Below, piece by piece: positions 11,758-22,127 of a stretch of DNA of 64,000 nucleotides. The stretch is from Lepidodermella squamata. Its lineage: Eukaryota; Gastrotricha. The position numbers and the translations under genes are program-made. Location of the stretch: contig JBLDXI010000016.1 in assembly GCA_047495785.1 (NCBI GenBank), positions 62,001-126,000 on the forward strand, in the 5' to 3' direction. The notes under the pieces were generated by a model. The model saw only the letters and a list, made by a program, of their open reading frames with translations, was not told the DNA's origin and ran no database searches. The number at the start of each line of letters is the position of its first letter. Positions within the stretch are counted from its first letter, which is position 1.

Positions 11758-12174
11758 GAGTTGATAAACATCACGTGTTGAAGTTCATGAAGGGTTTCCC
11801 GCGTAATCAGTATAAGCAATCAAGAGCAATGAAGGTTGGTTGGTTAATGCAAAGCAGTCACCTGTCACCTGATAAGTCCAGGTGGAAATCGGTTAATCTT
11901 GGACTGGGTTGAATTGCTCTCACCAGTGCATTTATCACTTTGCGAAACTGGTCATGAGCCATTTGTTCATACTTTTTTCCTATCCTATCCCAATATCCAA
12001 GAGCTATCCAATATTTTCGAGTTTTTTCAAATAAATCAGCGGATAAATCTGGAAGCTTCAAGAACATATTTTAACAAGCTATCATTGATGTCTAAATTAA
12101 GGTATTTAATCCTCGAAAAGACGATTTTTTTCCAAAATTATCCGCAACAATCTATTTTCAAATGTTATCGCTTT
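11758..12174. other. Intergenic, convergent gene ends
   Basis: This lies between the plus-strand ankyrin gene and the minus-strand acetylcholine receptor-like gene. I see no coding or repeat signal in it. Confidence 0.6.
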
Positions 12175-14351
12175 TCAGAAAGATAGTTCATCCGACGGGT
12201 TGCATTGATTACGAGACGGCGTGTGGAGTAGAATGCTGATAAATATGCTAACAGCGACGAGAAAAACCCAGAACAGCAATTGATCCAAATAGTGCGCAAC
12301 CAACTGCCAATCAGCCACAGTTTTCTGAAAAATATAAAAAATTTCGAAAAAATACTAAAAATTGAATAACTGATTTCTGATAGAAAACAAAAAATCCGAC
12401 ATCAATTTCGATAATTGACCTTGGACATTGATGCGCGTGACCTAATATAAATTATTAAGGAGGAAACTCACGTGCGTCTCGCTTTCTTCGCGCATCTTTT
12501 TCATGAGCGAGTCGAGCGCCGACACCATAACCGTCCGCTGCCCGGCTGTTTTCGCTAAATCGCTGATATTCAACGCATTCGCTAGGTTTTTCGTCGCATT
12601 GTGCGACTTCTGCTTTTTAAACCGCTGATGCTGTTCGCGATTTTTGCCAGCGCAAACGTTGAAATACGACGAGCAGAGAAACAAAAATTGAACAGCAATA
12701 GGTGGGATTTTCGCAGATCGGCGCTTCAAATGCAGATTCATGACGAGGGTTGAGGCGACTGTTGTTAGAAACATTGTCGCCAGCATGAAGTTGAGGTAAA
12801 TCGATAAAAGTGGGATAGTTTCGCTTGATTTCGGCAGCTTTTTGCCGATTGAGAACATGTAGAGCACGGCGGTTAGCATGACGGTGATGCTGAACGAGCA
12901 TTTAACATTCGACTCGGGGGTTAAATGGAAGACTATCAGGGCTAAAACTGATACGATTAATATTGGCAATAATAGGCTGTAGTAGAAGTAAAGTGGACGT
13001 CGTTGTAGGGTGAGCTAGAAAAAATGCAAATTTATTAACAAATTCATTATAATTTGAAGTAAAAAAATACTCACGGAGAATATGACGACTGAAAATGTCT
13101 CATTCTCGCTGTAGATGTGGTTACCCATTTTGAGGCTCTGAAAATTTTTGAAATATTTAATCAATTTTGTTTAAATTTGAAAAATCTAAATTTAATACAA
13201 ACCGTTCCAGTGCCGAGTATTTCCCATTCTTCGTTTGAAACGTACATGTTCAAATTTGTCCGACTCTTGAGAGATATCATACTACCTGTAAAATTCAATC
13301 GATTATCGATTATTGATTTGTTCTTATTAAAATTCGATTTTATTTAATTATTCGTTGGAATTTTGCGTATTTTTTTAGAATTACAAACAATGATTCTGCT
13401 TAATTTTTTGAAATTTTCGGAAATTTATTCAATATTTTTGAAATGTTAAACATAATTACTGTTATACGCCCAAGAGCTGAAATAAATGTGGCACGTTTGG
13501 CAGTCCATCGGGAACCAGGTCAAATCGATTTTGCAGTGGCTAATAAATTTTCAGAAAATATTTGCAATTATGAAACATTTATAAAGTTACCTTTCGAGTT
13601 TAGCTGGGGACGAATAGAAAACTTCGCCTGTATAACTGACCATGGCTCTCGTGTCAAAAATTGGCAGCTTGAAGTCAGTTGCCCTGAAAAAGGATGAAAA
13701 TTCACATTTTTCAGAATTTTCTCTTTATTTAATTGGACCCAAAACCTCACAATTCTTTCGCGTAATTCTTTTTCAATTTAATTTTGTTTTTAATATTTTC
13801 GAAATTATCAAAAACTTGTTTGTCAATACTAAGATTTTTATTTCACAACAATTTAATTTTTAGACTTACGTATTATGAACTAAAATATCCGGTTTCCAAA
13901 TGAATTTAGAAGCGACTCGAAAAATTTCAATGCCACTGAAATTGTTCGGATTCCACCTGATTTGCTGGTCAATCCACGTCGCATCGATCCAAGTCGCGCT
14001 CACTAAAGTCTGTTGCCGTTCTTTCACCTCGAAAATGCGGCTCAGCGTGAGGCCAATGCTGATGTTTGTTCGAATTGAGATGTCAAGAACGGGGCGAGTT
14101 TGATTCCTTGGTTCACCATTTGGAAACAACAAGTCCATCAATCGCTGCTCGTCAGTTCTCGGTCGCATATCTGGAAAATTTGAGGAGAATATTATTCGAG
14201 ATTTTCCGTAATTTTGGAATAATTATTTACGAGGCAGGATTGTTGCTAAACGATTTTGATCTTCCGTGAAATGAGTTTCATGTTTCATCTGCTGGGTAAC
14301 TGATCGATGAGCGAAACTCAAAATCAGAAAAACTGCTGAAAAATGCATCAT
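12175..14351 (-). CDS. Nicotinic acetylcholine receptor-like Cys-loop subunit
   Basis: Eight exons on the minus strand: 14351-14231, 14170-13870, 13683-13591, 13539-13460, 13285-13203, 13137-13075, 13014-12472 and 12324-12175. All phases agree, giving 477 residues. Signal peptide at residues 1-20. The extracellular domain shows the loop D region (TWIDQQIRWNP), loop A (IWKPDILVHN), a C-x13-C Cys-loop with FPMDCQTC, and YVSNEEWEILG. Four membrane segments follow, with M4 after the VADWQLVAHYLD helix. Loop C has no vicinal cysteine pair, so it is a non-alpha type. The glutamate expected just before the M2 lysine in cation channels is valine here (SNVKCSF), and an extra cysteine lies inside the Cys-loop. 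It should sit in the membrane as part of a pentamer; ligand and ion choice are uncertain. Confidence 0.9.
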
Positions 14352-14838
14352 TTTTTGGTCGAAAATATATGAGAAATTATTTTTTTAGGGAGGCGTAAAA
14401 TCTGTCTGGTAAGATAATTCAATTGTAATCCCGCCGAACAATGGCGCATATTATTTATTGTCTGTTGTGGGTAGGGCGATTTATGACTGTGTGTATTAAA
14501 TTACTCCCTATTTGAATTATTAGGGTGTGGCTATTGATGGATAGAATTTCGACACGACTCGGGACAATAATATCGGTTCAATAATCGTCAACAAAACATA
14601 TTTTTCGCGAAGCCAGAAAAATGTAAACAAAAATGAGGAAAATTTGGTAAATTTCTTGCGTCAAAAGACTTGCTCATTGTTCAATTTTATTAAATTTCAA
14701 TTCAAGCAGGGTGTTTCATGATTTACACACAGGTTTCAAAATTCAATTATAGACTTCAGATAAATTATTAGCAATCATGGATGTAACATTGCGTTATTCA
14801 AGTTTTTTCATTTCGATTGAAGCGATTCAAATGAGAAT
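14352..14838. other. Intergenic between two minus-strand genes
   Basis: No gene is seen. A minus-strand AATAAA signal (forward TTTATT near 14686-14691) lies about 150 nt past the stop of chitin-binding copy A and may be its poly(A) signal. Confidence 0.5.
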
Positions 14839-16553
14839 TTACTCGCGAATGGCACCCTGGTTGCCAGGCTGGGGACGAGGACCAGTTTGCGGGCGGCGGG
14901 TGGTGGTCGGGCGGGCCTGCGGACGAGGACGAGTCGTCGGCTGAGCGATGGGGCGGCGGGTAGTGCGACCTCCTTGAACAGGGGCAGTAGTTGTCTCTTC
15001 AGCCGGCGGAGCTTCTGTCGCAGCAGTAGTGGTCGGCTGGGTCGGCTGCTGGCCTCCAGGGATGAGACCGGCCGTCTGCAGCGCACCAATGTTGCCCTGA
15101 GCCAGGGCGGCGACTTCCTCGGTGGTGAGCACGGTGTTGCAGACGAGGACGTTGTCGATGTTGCCGGTGAAGGCGCCGAGGGCCTGGTCGTCGCCGACGA
15201 CGTACGGGCAGTGGGCGAGGGCGAGCGGGCCGGCGGCGGGCGCGCTGCCGACGAGGGCGCCGTTGACGAAGAGCTCGGCGAGCTGCGCGGTCGCGTTGAA
15301 CACGACGCAGACGGCCGTCCAGCCGCCGTTGGTCGACGGCGCCGGGGCGGTGAGGTTGGCGGAGGCGCCCGAGTCGGAGCGCAGGCTCGCGAACACGTTG
15401 TCGGTGGGCGTGACGCCGGCGATGAGCGTGTACAGCGTCGCCGCGGCGTTGTTGTTGTTCGACAGCACGCCGGCCGACTGCGTGCACTGGAACGGGGCGG
15501 CGACGTTGCAACTGTGAAGACAAGGCTAAGGTCATAGACATGGTAATTCATGTAATAGTCTTACCGGTATTCGAAGCACCACGAAGCACCCTCGCCTGTG
15601 CCGAGCTCGAACGTCTTGAGGCCGGGGATCTCGAGGCGGCCGGTGTTGACCTGCAGCGAGCCACCAGTGGTGCCAGTCGCCGAGGCGGTCACGTCGAGCT
15701 GGGCGTTGCCGTAGGCGAAGGTCGGGAAGCGGTTGACGGACTGGTCCTCGAGGGAGGTGTCGAAAGGCAGCCAGAGGGCGCACTGGCGGGCATTCGAGCC
15801 AGTGAGCGGCGGCTCGGGCGTCGTCAGCACGACGGAGCAGGCGCACTCGGCGAGGCTGAAGGCGGTGCCGGGCGCGCAGGGCAGCGTCGAGTCGCCGAGT
15901 TGGAACGCGTCTTCGCGGTCGGGCAGCGCCACCAGGGTGTTGCCGAAGGCGTCCGAGCACGCGCTCGCGTTCAGACTCGCTGGGGCGGCCGTGGTCTGGG
16001 GCAGGGCGAGGCAGAAGCCGGTGCAGGTCTCGTCCGGCACGCACGTGCAAGTTGCGACGTCGATGCGCTCGCCAGACGGGCAGCAGTTGACAGTCTCCTG
16101 GCCGGTGGCGCCACACGTGAAGTACTGGCGGCAGCCTTGGCCGGGCAGTTGGTAGCAGCCGGCAGCGGCGATGGTCGGGTTCGAGCACGGCGAAGGCTGG
16201 CACGGCACTGGGCCCTCGGCGCGGCACGTCAGGCGAGCTTCGTCCCAGAAGGTGCCCGGCTGGCACACCTGGAAGATGGCCGTCGCCGTCGTCTCGTTCA
16301 GGTACAGGCACTGGAAGTACGAGTGGCAGTCGAGCGGGTTCGCGAAGAAGTCCTTCTGGGCAGTTCGAGACAGGCAGTCGAAGCAGTACGTGTTCGCGTC
16401 GAACCCAGGCGCAGGCGCAGGGTTAGGGTTATTCGGCGGTGGAGCTGGTGGGCCGGCAACTGGGGCGCGGCGCGTTGTAGTGCGATCGCGGGCAAACGCC
16501 GCATCAAGACAACCGGCGATCAGGAAAGCTACTACAATTGAATATTTGAGCAT
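14839..16553 (-). CDS. Chitin-binding/LamG secreted protein, copy A
   Basis: Two exons, 16553-15565 and 15511-14839, with a 53-nt phase-2 intron, give 553 residues. A signal peptide (MLKYSIVVAFLIAGCLDA) leads to an RTTTRRAP linker, then two cysteine-rich peritrophin-type chitin-binding modules (about residues 55-175; HSYFQC, CQPGTFWDE), a further cysteine-rich segment (about 190-240), and a LamG-type jelly roll (about 245-470; WLPFDTSLEDQS, ELFVNG, GNIDNVLVC). The tail is a Thr/Pro/Arg-rich, probably O-glycosylated linker. The module order resembles Pif/BMSP-like matrix proteins without their VWA domain. By family knowledge it should be extracellular and bind chitin. The coding sequence is far more GC-rich than its surroundings and nearly identical to copies B, C and D, but the intron's 3' part is different. 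Confidence 0.88.
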
Positions 16554-17639
16554 TTCTCAAAATGAATCGAATCAAATCGAAAAGATGAATAAAAAAGGAA
16601 TAAACAGTGATTGATGATTGAATGGTGGATTAGGGGGAATTTTATAGTAGAAAATTCTTGTTGGCATTGCGAAGCTCTAATTGGAGCGCTTGTTTTTTCG
16701 GTCGTAATTATTCCCAGCCAACACAACTGATCAGCTGACTGCACTACGCAGAATGACTCATTTGGTAGTTTTGATTTTAATTGGGAGGCCAATAGCGGGA
16801 TCGGTTCAGTGCGCTATTGCTTTGCCAAAATATCTAATTCACTGATCACTGATCACGCCTTGTTCTGCTTGAATAAAAAATGGACTGAACGATTGTGCGT
16901 TACGTTTGGTTAGAAGTTCATGTAGCTTGGAAGGCCAACTCAGCAGAAGCGTTTGTGTATTTCTAATGATTTGATTCATAACATAATTTATCCAAGAATT
17001 CATTGTTGATGTTGTTGACAGGCTAAGCGAGGTCAGCTCAGTTTCTTTTGGTATCAGCGATTAAAATACTTTTATATATATTCTCAATTCAGTCGATTGG
17101 AAAGGATCCATATTCAAATCCAGTGCTGTGAGTTATCCTAGGTTTAACATCAAGGTACTTCGCACTAATGACGAATTTTCATTCGTTTCTCACAATTCTC
17201 GCAATTCATACGGCCCAATTTTCGACTATAACGTACTGGCAAACATAAAATGCCTGTCTCGTGCAAGGCAAATAGCATAAATTTCATAAGCATAAAATGA
17301 ACTTCAGAATTCTCTTGCCACCTTTTCATTATCCGGGTCTGACGCCAATTGTGGGCTGAAATCTATCACCGTGCGTGGCATTTGACGCAAATGTCAAAAA
17401 CCAGTCAGACTGGTTTATCAATATTGAGTGGCGAAAACGGAGTTATGAGACACGCGAAATGTTGACGTGGTTGGGTTTTATTCGCAATTAAACTCGGACA
17501 GATAATTAAACGCGGACAGTTAATAAATAATGCGCTCAACCAGACTCGATTGTACCTATATTAAACGGCAAATCAATATCCGCCAGATCATTTTTGAAGT
17601 CAAATGCTGGGAATTGCATAGGCTAATCGTATTTAGAAA
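16554..17639. other. Divergent intergenic region with copy A promoter
   Basis: It separates minus-strand copy A from a plus-strand Cys-loop gene, so it should hold both promoters. A TATA-like element for copy A is listed separately. Nothing else is recognised. Confidence 0.55.
16638..16646 (-). promoter_or_regulatory. TATA-like element of copy A
   Basis: TATAAAATT on the minus strand, about 85-90 nt before the copy A start codon, a fitting distance for a short 5' UTR. Confidence 0.45.
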
Positions 17640-18674
17640 ATGGGAGCATTACTTGTGGCCTTTCTAATGGTGATGACTGGCGGCACAGCTCAGTACGTCG
17701 GTCAAGAAATGATCGAAGCATGCAGCCACTTGTTACCTGGGGTCTATGCGGCATTGACAGGCGCTTTGGGTGTCGAATACTTAGCGCCCTGCAAGAACTT
17801 CACAGGTCGGCCTCCGCTCAAGTCTTACATCGAACGAGATAAAGTATGGTTGCCTCATTTTCACCACAAAAACGCGATTTCAGATTTTGCTATGTCTGAT
17901 GGATTCACTGAAAGGAATTTTCTCTACCGCGACTCAATAGCCAATGATTCGATCGGGGTCTATTGGCAGAAGGTTGGCGTTTTCACCTCACTATGCCCGA
18001 TGGAGTTCGAACTATTCCCCTTCGACACCCAGTCTTGCACGGTATCATTCGTCCTTCAGGAGAATAGCAACGCCGTAGTTTTCGTCCCGAGCTCTGCTTC
18101 ATCGGTAGATGCTGATTTCATGAGCCCAGGGTTGCAATGGACCTTCCTCGGATGGAACAAAAGTGTCAGCTTCATCAATGTGTTCGGCAATCGCAGCGCC
18201 GCCCATTTTACCTTCAATTTTCGTAGAAAGCCAGACTTTTACATCAATAACCTCATGATTCCTTGTTTCATCCTGTCGAGCCTTGAGATCGCCTCGTTCT
18301 TTCTACTGCCAGATATACCTGACAGGCCGGTGTTCACGGTTACCATCCTACTGGCTATGACGTTTTTACAGGGCAGCATTTTAAGCCGAATTCCGCCGAA
18401 ACCACAGCGCATTTTCCTGAGCAACTACACAGATCTGTGCTCGCTGTTCGCTTGGGCTTGTACCATTTACTCACTAGCCTCGTGTGGCTTCACCAGAGCT
18501 TACAAATCGTTTTTCAAGAGACCGGTGGGGTTCTGCCTGTTGCCTTGTGGCGGTAAAACTGGAATGACCTTGGGTAGATTTATCGATTCGTTCGCACTCG
18601 GAGTGGCCATTGCTATGTTTGTCTCAATCAATGGCTACGCCCTATCGGTAGCTATCAGCGTCGGTCACATATAA
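17640..18674 (+). CDS. Divergent Cys-loop ligand-gated channel, single exon
   Basis: An uninterrupted 344-residue frame. It shows a hydrophobic N terminus (possible signal peptide), loop A (VWLPHFHHKN), a canonical C-x13-C Cys-loop with FPFDTQSC, and M1-M4. M2 is preceded by PDRPVF, placing Asp at the -1' and Arg at the 0' position, and keeps the 9' leucine. The M3-M4 loop is very short, about 40 residues. Compared with its neighbour at 19661-20969, the extracellular domain lacks the first beta strand, about 35 residues, so an upstream exon may be missing or the receptor is truncated. The PC motif before the loop A region is shared with the receptors at 19661 and 27801. No intron is seen, in contrast to the eight-exon gene at 12175; a retroposed origin is possible. 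Ligand unknown. Confidence 0.82.
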   Translation: MGALLVAFLMVMTGGTAQYVGQEMIEACSHLLPGVYAALTGALGVEYLAPCKNFTGRPPLKSYIERDKVWLPHFHHKNAISDFAMSDGFTERNFLYRDSIANDSIGVYWQKVGVFTSLCPMEFELFPFDTQSCTVSFVLQENSNAVVFVPSSASSVDADFMSPGLQWTFLGWNKSVSFINVFGNRSAAHFTFNFRRKPDFYINNLMIPCFILSSLEIASFFLLPDIPDRPVFTVTILLAMTFLQGSILSRIPPKPQRIFLSNYTDLCSLFAWACTIYSLASCGFTRAYKSFFKRPVGFCLLPCGGKTGMTLGRFIDSFALGVAIAMFVSINGYALSVAISVGHI

Positions 18675-18957
18675 GCCAGGCTTAATGGAAGAATAACCAT
18701 GATGATTTGATCTATCACTGACTCGTACCATCCGTCCATCAACTTAAATTAGTTCTAGGTAGCTAGTTCTAGTTCTAGGTGCACGCCGATCTCTACCGAT
18801 GGTGAATATGTTATCTATCACTTCAATGTAAATATTGTTGCATGATTTATTAAAATTCGGATAGTTACTCCATCGTCTTGTGTAATTCCTAGAGCAAAAA
18901 GCGATTCAGCTTGGTATTCTGGACCTTTCATCCCTTCAGGGGAAAATCGGTGTGCAT

Positions 18958-19010
18958 ATTGCGTAGTGTGTGCGATGAACTATAGGATCCTCTAGCTTGG
19001 GGTACTTTTT
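18958..19010 (-). repeat. Dispersed repeat end, inverted copy 3
   Basis: Read on the minus strand it gives AGTACCCCAAGCTAGAGG then ATCCTATAGTTCATCGCACACACT, similar to copies at 6078 and 8916 with a small internal insertion. Confidence 0.45.
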
Positions 19011-19063
19011 GGAATTTTGGTCCCGATTTTATCGGACCAAGGGTTCCTCCCCAGTCAAAAGTC

Positions 19064-19204
19064 TGTAGGCCTAGACTAGGCTCCTGGGCCTATTATCGGC
19101 CCAATTGAACCGAGCCTAGGTCAGGTCTTGGCCTAGGCTAGGCCTAACAACAAAGCTTTGAACATGGCCCGAGAATGCTGGGCCTGGTCTAGGCCTAGCC
19201 AATT
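19064..19204. repeat. GGCCTAG-rich palindromic repeat
   Basis: Many overlapping copies of GGCCTAG/CTAGGCC in both orientations are packed into about 140 nt. It looks like internal sequence of the neighbouring mobile element or an independent satellite-like patch. Confidence 0.6.
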
Positions 19205-19660
19205 TTCTTGAGCTCTGGAGGTTCAGTACCTCACGTTGGTTTTATATTGATTCAATGACTCATCTATCTTCACGGTGTAACTTCGTTCAAAATGTCCCTA
19301 GAATCGATAATTAGAATAAGTGCTGTGTTCATCAGCCATTAAAAACTTTACTTGGGTTACCTTTTACCTTTGGCAAAAAAACAATAAATTGCAAACAATA
19401 TTTACGGTTTGCCCTAAAAAATTGGGTTCGCCCTCGAAAACCTGTCAATCCGATAATTCTTAATTTATGAAAATAGTTGTGGCCAATTTAGCAATTAATC
19501 GGCGCAACACGAAACAAAACGAAACGTCGAGTATATTTGAAGGTCAAACAATTTGGAAAATAACTAACTTGTATCGATCGCAAAGTGGTATCCATCTGAG
19601 GCTTTGCAATTGACTAATTTTAAAAGGTTTTCATAATTATTTAAATAGTTTTTGAACAGT

Positions 19661-20969
19661 TTATTCTGCTGATGTCATTTTACTGACGTAAACAGTAATT
19701 ACGATGAAACCGAAGAGAAATGCCGATAAACCGGCGAATAGATCAATTATTCTGATCACTCTAATACCACATTTGAATACATTATTTCGGAGCACTAAAC
19801 GCTTCATCGATGCTATTTTCGCTACAGAACAAGTAGCCATCGTGTAAATCGTGATCACAACACAAATTATCATCAGATAAATGACAATGTTGATCAAATA
19901 AACTTCCTCGGCAGTTCGAGGTATCAACGTGAACACAAGAGTCAGTACAACTGCCATAGCTAGGTTAACAGTTACGCAAAACGTCGGCCGATCCGGGTGT
20001 TTAGGATCCATTAGTAAGCCGGCAACTTGCAGTAAGAACAAGGTCAAAGTTGGCAGGAAGACGTTGCCAACATAGTACTGATACTTTCTATCGAGAATTA
20101 GTTTCAAAGTCACGTGATCCGAGCCACCAGCATTGAAAACAGTTCCGCTGTAGTTAACATAACTCCAGATATCATCAGATCGAAGCGGAGGGTATGAACT
20201 TTGAATGGAAATTTCTCCGAGATTGATCGCAACTTCGTTCCTTGCGTTTTCATTCTCAAACTCGTAATTGCACCATGCTGTATCGAATGGGAACTTCGTG
20301 TACTTGAAACCAAAACACATCGAGGTGAATGGCCGAACGCAGTAGATAAGAAATTTGGGATCAGGCCCACGGAACGGCCTGATTTTCACCGTACTTTCTC
20401 TAGAACAAGGCATACGCTGAAATAGTTCAACTTCGCGTAATCGTTTACTTACTCTCTTAGAGGTCTCGAGTTCCCGATCGCATTGATATGCTGCATATCT
20501 GGCCACCATACGTCCTCTTTTGGTACCTCGAATTGTATGCGGTCCAACAGTGCCTGCCGAATATTTTTGTAACCGGGAAGCAGATCAGATCGAATATCAC
20601 GGCCGCATGGCACGTCCCAAAAAATGCGGAATGTCATCGCAACTGTCATGCTTTAATTGAAGCCGCTAGGATTCATGAAATTGTAAAATGGCTATCATAC
20701 CTCATAGTTGCATCATTGACTTCGGTTATTTGTAGAATTCTCGAAATTAGGTAACTTTGAATAGGGCTCGAAAAGTTGCTTGTCTGCAAATGGTTTGCAG
20801 CTGGTAAATTGCTAACCTTGGCCATAGGACACAGCTGGAAAAATCGGTCTTGCATCTCTTTCAATTTGATTGGGTCGCCGAGCAGTTGTACCATGTCGCC
20901 GTTACTTTGTGCTTGGGTCAAAGCAAACAGCAGAACGAATTTTGCGAATTTCATTATCAAAGGCATCAT
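19661..20969 (-). CDS. Divergent Cys-loop ligand-gated channel with 14-residue Cys-loop
   Basis: Three exons on the minus strand: 20969-20701, 20650-20453 and 20399-19661. The last intron is 53 nt; phases agree, giving 401 residues. The start may instead be the ATG at 20954, which opens the signal peptide MKFAKFVLLFALTQA. Features: YLISRILQITEVND (beta 1), FWDVPC, loop A DVWWPDMQHIN, a Cys-loop with FPFDTAWC, then M1-M4. The spacing between the two Cys-loop cysteines is 14 residues instead of the usual 13. The M2 entry PDRPTF matches the gene at 17640, so the two are paralogues facing tail to tail. The M3-M4 loop is short. It is probably a membrane channel subunit with unknown ligand. Confidence 0.85.
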
Positions 20970-22127
20970 TGTAGAAAATTAGTAATGCAAATGTTCTACT
21001 GTAAACACAAGTGTATTAACAAGTGTATTAACAAGTGATAATGGAATTCAGTGACAGTTACGGCTCAGGGATTTGCTTCAAACTTCAAAATTTACCAGTA
21101 AAAGTAAATTCAGAAAGTTCGCCTTTTCAAAGCTGTTAATTTTTTGTTTGCATCAGATAATTCGTCACGCTATGGATTTTCGCAATTTTTCCTCAACTCT
21201 CTGGTCTAGAGGTGTTCTGAGATGTGGTGAGGTTTTGCTAGTTGCTGGATATTCAGAAATTCAGCGTTAAAATGAAGCTAACGTTTGCAATTCAGCCTGA
21301 AAGTAGGAAACTGGAAGGGCGGTTTCCCATGTTTTAAGATTTAATTGACAGTAATATGGAGGTCTGATGCATGAAAAGACGCGAACAAACGAAAAAACCA
21401 GTTCTGAGGAGTATAACAATTTACTCTTGCCCCCTGAATTTCTTGAGCTGTACTGAGAACTCGGCACAACAGAAGTTTTCAATTATAAACGGACATGCGT
21501 TTTATAAACAAAGATTATCAAAAATTGATGGCAGTGAGCGTTTAATGTTAGAGATCAGCTGACTTTTAACTTGCCGATGCATCACTGAAGGCACTCATCA
21601 CTCGCATACCTCATACATATTTTATAAATAAAAGATAATTCGCGGCGCACTCTTTGATTATCTGAGCGCGTTGTTAGCATGAAAAACACTTTGAAGCTGA
21701 CATTTCAAATCTGTTGGGAGTCTTTGCAGTTGCTGTAGCACAAAATTGCTCGATGAGTTTTATTTTTAAACTTCAAAAGAAATAAATAAGGACAATGCGC
21801 AGGATCGATGAACTGTGTTTAGTCATTATTTTTTAAGGCCGAAATACTTTGATAACTGTAACTTTTTGTGATGGAATCTTTAATCTTGACTGCGAAATTT
21901 CTCATTATTGCATGGAATTGTACTTCAGGGTCGAATAAGTCAATTGCAGGAGCGTACGAGAATAAATAAAGAAATATGATGAAACCTAAATCATATCATG
22001 GTTCTTAGCGCATGCCGAATTAGCCTCGTCCGCGGTGCCCACGTCATGCCGACCTGTGCTTTTCCTCACATTCGTAGCGTCAATTTTTGACCTGACTTTG
22101 AAGTATTTCGAAATTGAAGCTTTCAAA
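20970..22127. other. Intergenic between divergent genes
   Basis: No supported gene. A short 12-nt tandem repeat (AAGTGTATTAAC, about 21009-21034) is present. Open frames here are short and family-free. It should contain the promoters of the minus-strand channel and the plus-strand GPCR. Confidence 0.6.

Larger units (their letters stand above)
18675..19660. other. Intergenic, repeat-bearing
   Basis: The region lies between two Cys-loop genes that run toward each other. It carries an inverted copy of the dispersed repeat end (about 18960-19010) and a GGCCTAG-rich palindromic patch (about 19064-19204). No gene is seen. Confidence 0.6.

Noticed and set aside
20784-20816. 33-nt GT-AG segment in the channel gene at 19661-20969
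   Set aside because: It is in frame, has no stop and is shorter than any other intron here, so I treat it as coding.
22035-22127. Upstream in-frame ATG of the GPCR
   Set aside because: Starting here would put 31 residues before a well-formed signal peptide; ATG 22128 is preferred.
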